Origin: DATAFT01 sp035544635
GTDB lineage: Bacteria > Acidobacteriota > Thermoanaerobaculia > Multivoradales > Multivoraceae
Reading direction: 5' to 3'
Length of the DNA: 6,647 nucleotides
NCBI GenBank assembly: GCA_035544635.1
Contig: DATKDQ010000061.1
Coordinates: 1-6,647 of the forward strand
The translations under genes and the position numbers were made by a program. Each line of letters starts with the position of its first letter. The first letter of the stretch is position 1. The notes beneath the pieces were generated by a model. The model did no database searches. It was not told where the DNA came from and saw only the letters and a list, made by a program, of their open reading frames with translations. Of the stretch, positions 5,259-6,647 are shown piece after piece.

Positions 5259-6506
5259 CTATTCGAACTCGCGATTCCCGAACTGGATCTCGAGCCCTAC
5301 CCCCAGCAGCGGCGTGAGCTGGCGCCGCCGCTCGACGTCGGGACGCCGCCATTCGACGCCGGGCCGCATCTCGACGAACAGCCACTCGCGCAGGATGTTG
5401 CGCCGATACACCAGCTCGAGGCCGTACTCCTCGACCGGCACCTCGGCGTCGGTCTCGCCGGCGGCGTGCACGACGTAGGCGAGCGCCTGGCGTTCTCCCA
5501 GCCGATGGAAGAGCGTGAGCTCGTCGAACCACTTCATGCCCTCGAGGTGCTGCGCGAAGGTCCCGTTGTTGCGCCAGCGCATGACGTACGGTCCGCCCAG
5601 CACCCGCTCGAAGTCGAAATCGAGCCTGGTCCCGAAGCCGTCGTCGGAGCGCCAGAACACGCTCTGCCGCAGGCGCACCAAGTCGCGCGGGCTGACGAAC
5701 CAGTGGCGCCGGTAGCGGCCCTGAGTGAAGATCTCGACCGGCGCGCCCAGCTCGACGCCGGCATCGAAATCGAGCCGGCGGCGGTTGCCGCGCACCGGCG
5801 AGTACCCGAGGCCGACCAGCCACTCGTCGTCGGGGTCGCGGAAGGACTCCGGGAGCTGCTGGGTAGAGGCGTCGGACGAATGGCTGGAAGGCTCGTTCGA
5901 TGTGGTGCGTCCCAGGAGCGCGTTGAACCGGCGATCGGCGACGGGCAGGTTGATCTTGGCGCGGAAGCGGACGTCGGGGTCGAGGCCGTCGATCTTGTTC
6001 CAGTTGAGCTGCGGCTGGACGAAACCATAGGTGGCGTCGCGCTCTTCGATGGCTCGCTCGTCACCGAACAGCCCGTCGAACCAGATGGTGGCACGGCAGA
6101 CGCCCCAGCCCAGCCGATTCTGCGAGCGGTCGAGCCAGGTGCCGCCCTCGGACTCTTCGAGCGGGCACACCTCGGCGAGCCACACCTTGCGAAACGGAGG
6201 CCCCACCAGCTCCGGCTTCTTCTCCTTGTCTCGGGGCTTCTTGCCCTTGACGGTCAGCCTCTCCTCGACGCTGGCCACCGGCAGGTCCGGCTCGGGCTCC
6301 TCCGCCTCCGGCGCCGGCCTCGTCACCGCGGTCGAGGTCGGAGTCGGCGACGGCTCTTCGGCGGGAGCGGACAGCGGAGCCGCAACGGCGACCGGAGACG
6401 GCGTCGGCGACGGGGAGGGCCGGGGCGGGGCGGCGCCCGCCAGCGCGGCCGTCAAGACGCCGACCGCGGCACCGATCCATCCGCTCCTGGTCACCGCCGG
6501 TGTCAT
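5259..6506 (-). CDS. Predicted outer-membrane beta-barrel protein, family not recognised
   Basis: Secreted protein of 415 aa. Residues 1-26 form a signal peptide: Arg at 7, hydrophobic core about 10-24, likely cleavage after ALAGAA. A Pro/Ser/Thr/Glu-rich linker follows (27-75), then a Lys-rich patch (87-97, KGKKPRDKEKK). From about 135 to the end, short amphipathic segments with alternating pattern and aromatic girdle residues are separated by polar turns, for example RFRAKINLPV (180-189), EWLVGLGYSPV (228-238), RRLDFDAGVELG (243-254), FGTRLDFDFERVL (291-303), EYGLELVYRRN (360-370) and EWLFVEMRPGVEW (374-386). These suggest around ten strands. The last strand, GVGLEIQFG (402-410), is followed by NREFE, so the terminal residue is not the usual aromatic one. 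Cys114 and Cys137 could form a disulfide. The frame opens at a GTG at 6545, but ATG 6506 places the signal peptide at the N-terminus. Function is unknown; a porin-like or structural role is possible. Confidence 0.75.
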   Translation of the reverse strand: MTPAVTRSGWIGAAVGVLTAALAGAAPPRPSPSPTPSPVAVAAPLSAPAEEPSPTPTSTAVTRPAPEAEEPEPDLPVASVEERLTVKGKKPRDKEKKPELVGPPFRKVWLAEVCPLEESEGGTWLDRSQNRLGWGVCRATIWFDGLFGDERAIEERDATYGFVQPQLNWNKIDGLDPDVRFRAKINLPVADRRFNALLGRTTSNEPSSHSSDASTQQLPESFRDPDDEWLVGLGYSPVRGNRRRLDFDAGVELGAPVEIFTQGRYRRHWFVSPRDLVRLRQSVFWRSDDGFGTRLDFDFERVLGGPYVMRWRNNGTFAQHLEGMKWFDELTLFHRLGERQALAYVVHAAGETDAEVPVEEYGLELVYRRNILREWLFVEMRPGVEWRRPDVERRRQLTPLLGVGLEIQFGNREFE

Positions 6507-6551
6507 CTCGCACCACCCTATCCGCAGGCGACGAGCCGCCTCCACAGTCGT

Positions 6552-6565
6552 ACTCGATTCCGAGT
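6552..6565. promoter_or_regulatory. 14-bp dyad upstream of the beta-barrel gene
   Basis: ACTCG (6552-6556) and CGAGT (6561-6565) form a perfect inverted repeat around ATTC. It lies 46 bp upstream of the ATG at 6506 in the 97-bp gap before the partial gene. On the minus strand it falls between weak promoter-like elements TTGGAC and TACGAC (18-bp spacing), where an operator would be expected. Evidence is limited to symmetry and position. Confidence 0.25.
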
Positions 6566-6603
6566 CGTTCGTCCAAATGCGGCCACGCCCATCGACCGCC
6601 CGG

Positions 6604-6647
6604 TCAGCGCGAACACTGGAGCTCGAGCTCGGCGATCGCGATGCCGG
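6604..6647 (-). CDS. C-terminal end of a protein, cut by the window edge
   Basis: Minus-strand frame reading GIAIAELELQCSR then TGA (6606-6604), open to the window edge. The beta-strand-like ending is more protein-like than the alternative frames, and the gene would run in the same direction as the beta-barrel gene with a 97-bp gap. Only 13 codons are visible, so no family can be named and the frame could be fortuitous. Confidence 0.35.
   Translation of the reverse strand, partial: GIAIAELELQCSR

Noticed and set aside
4022..5317. 431-codon plus-strand frame overlapping the glycosyltransferase gene
   Set aside because: It is extremely Arg-rich and shifted relative to the glycosyltransferase frame, which has recognisable GT-B features.
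1..6647. CRISPR array, insertion sequence or defence system
   Set aside because: No regularly spaced repeats, no transposase and no terminal inverted repeats are visible. Apart from the fusion protein the genes are ordinary metabolic and envelope genes.

Overview
The window is GC-rich throughout and carries five largely intact protein genes plus the probable tail of a sixth. A MtgA-type peptidoglycan glycosyltransferase and a signal-peptide beta-barrel protein point to a Gram-negative (diderm) bacterium. The low-complexity Ala/Gly/Pro segments and GC bias fit groups such as Acidobacteriota, Myxococcota or related environmental lineages, but no marker gene here fixes the taxonomy.

Left part (1-1326): a minus-strand gene encodes an unusual DNA-binding protein. 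Its N-terminus looks like the arm-type DNA-binding domain of a tyrosine recombinase. A roughly 140-residue Ala/Gly/Pro-rich linker follows, and then a ribbon-helix-helix (antitoxin-type) domain near the C-terminus. The catalytic recombinase domain is absent. A divergent promoter region of about 214 bp separates it from the next gene. Bases 1-53 hold nothing I can assign.

Centre (1327-3916): a plus-strand Baeyer-Villiger monooxygenase of the phenylacetone monooxygenase type with a complete fingerprint. After a strong nested hairpin comes mtgA, the monofunctional peptidoglycan glycosyltransferase.

Right part (3917-6647): a 148-bp gap dense in palindromes precedes a plus-strand GT4-like glycosyltransferase. 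This gene converges, with 27 bp between stop codons, on a minus-strand gene for a predicted outer-membrane beta-barrel protein of no family I recognise. At the right edge, 13 codons on the minus strand look like the C-terminus of another protein.

The genes do not form an obvious single pathway. mtgA, the glycosyltransferase and the barrel protein all concern the cell envelope, while the monooxygenase is metabolic and may be controlled by the divergent DNA-binding protein. The best candidate for something undescribed is the arm-domain/ribbon-helix-helix fusion. The rest looks like an ordinary chromosomal neighbourhood.
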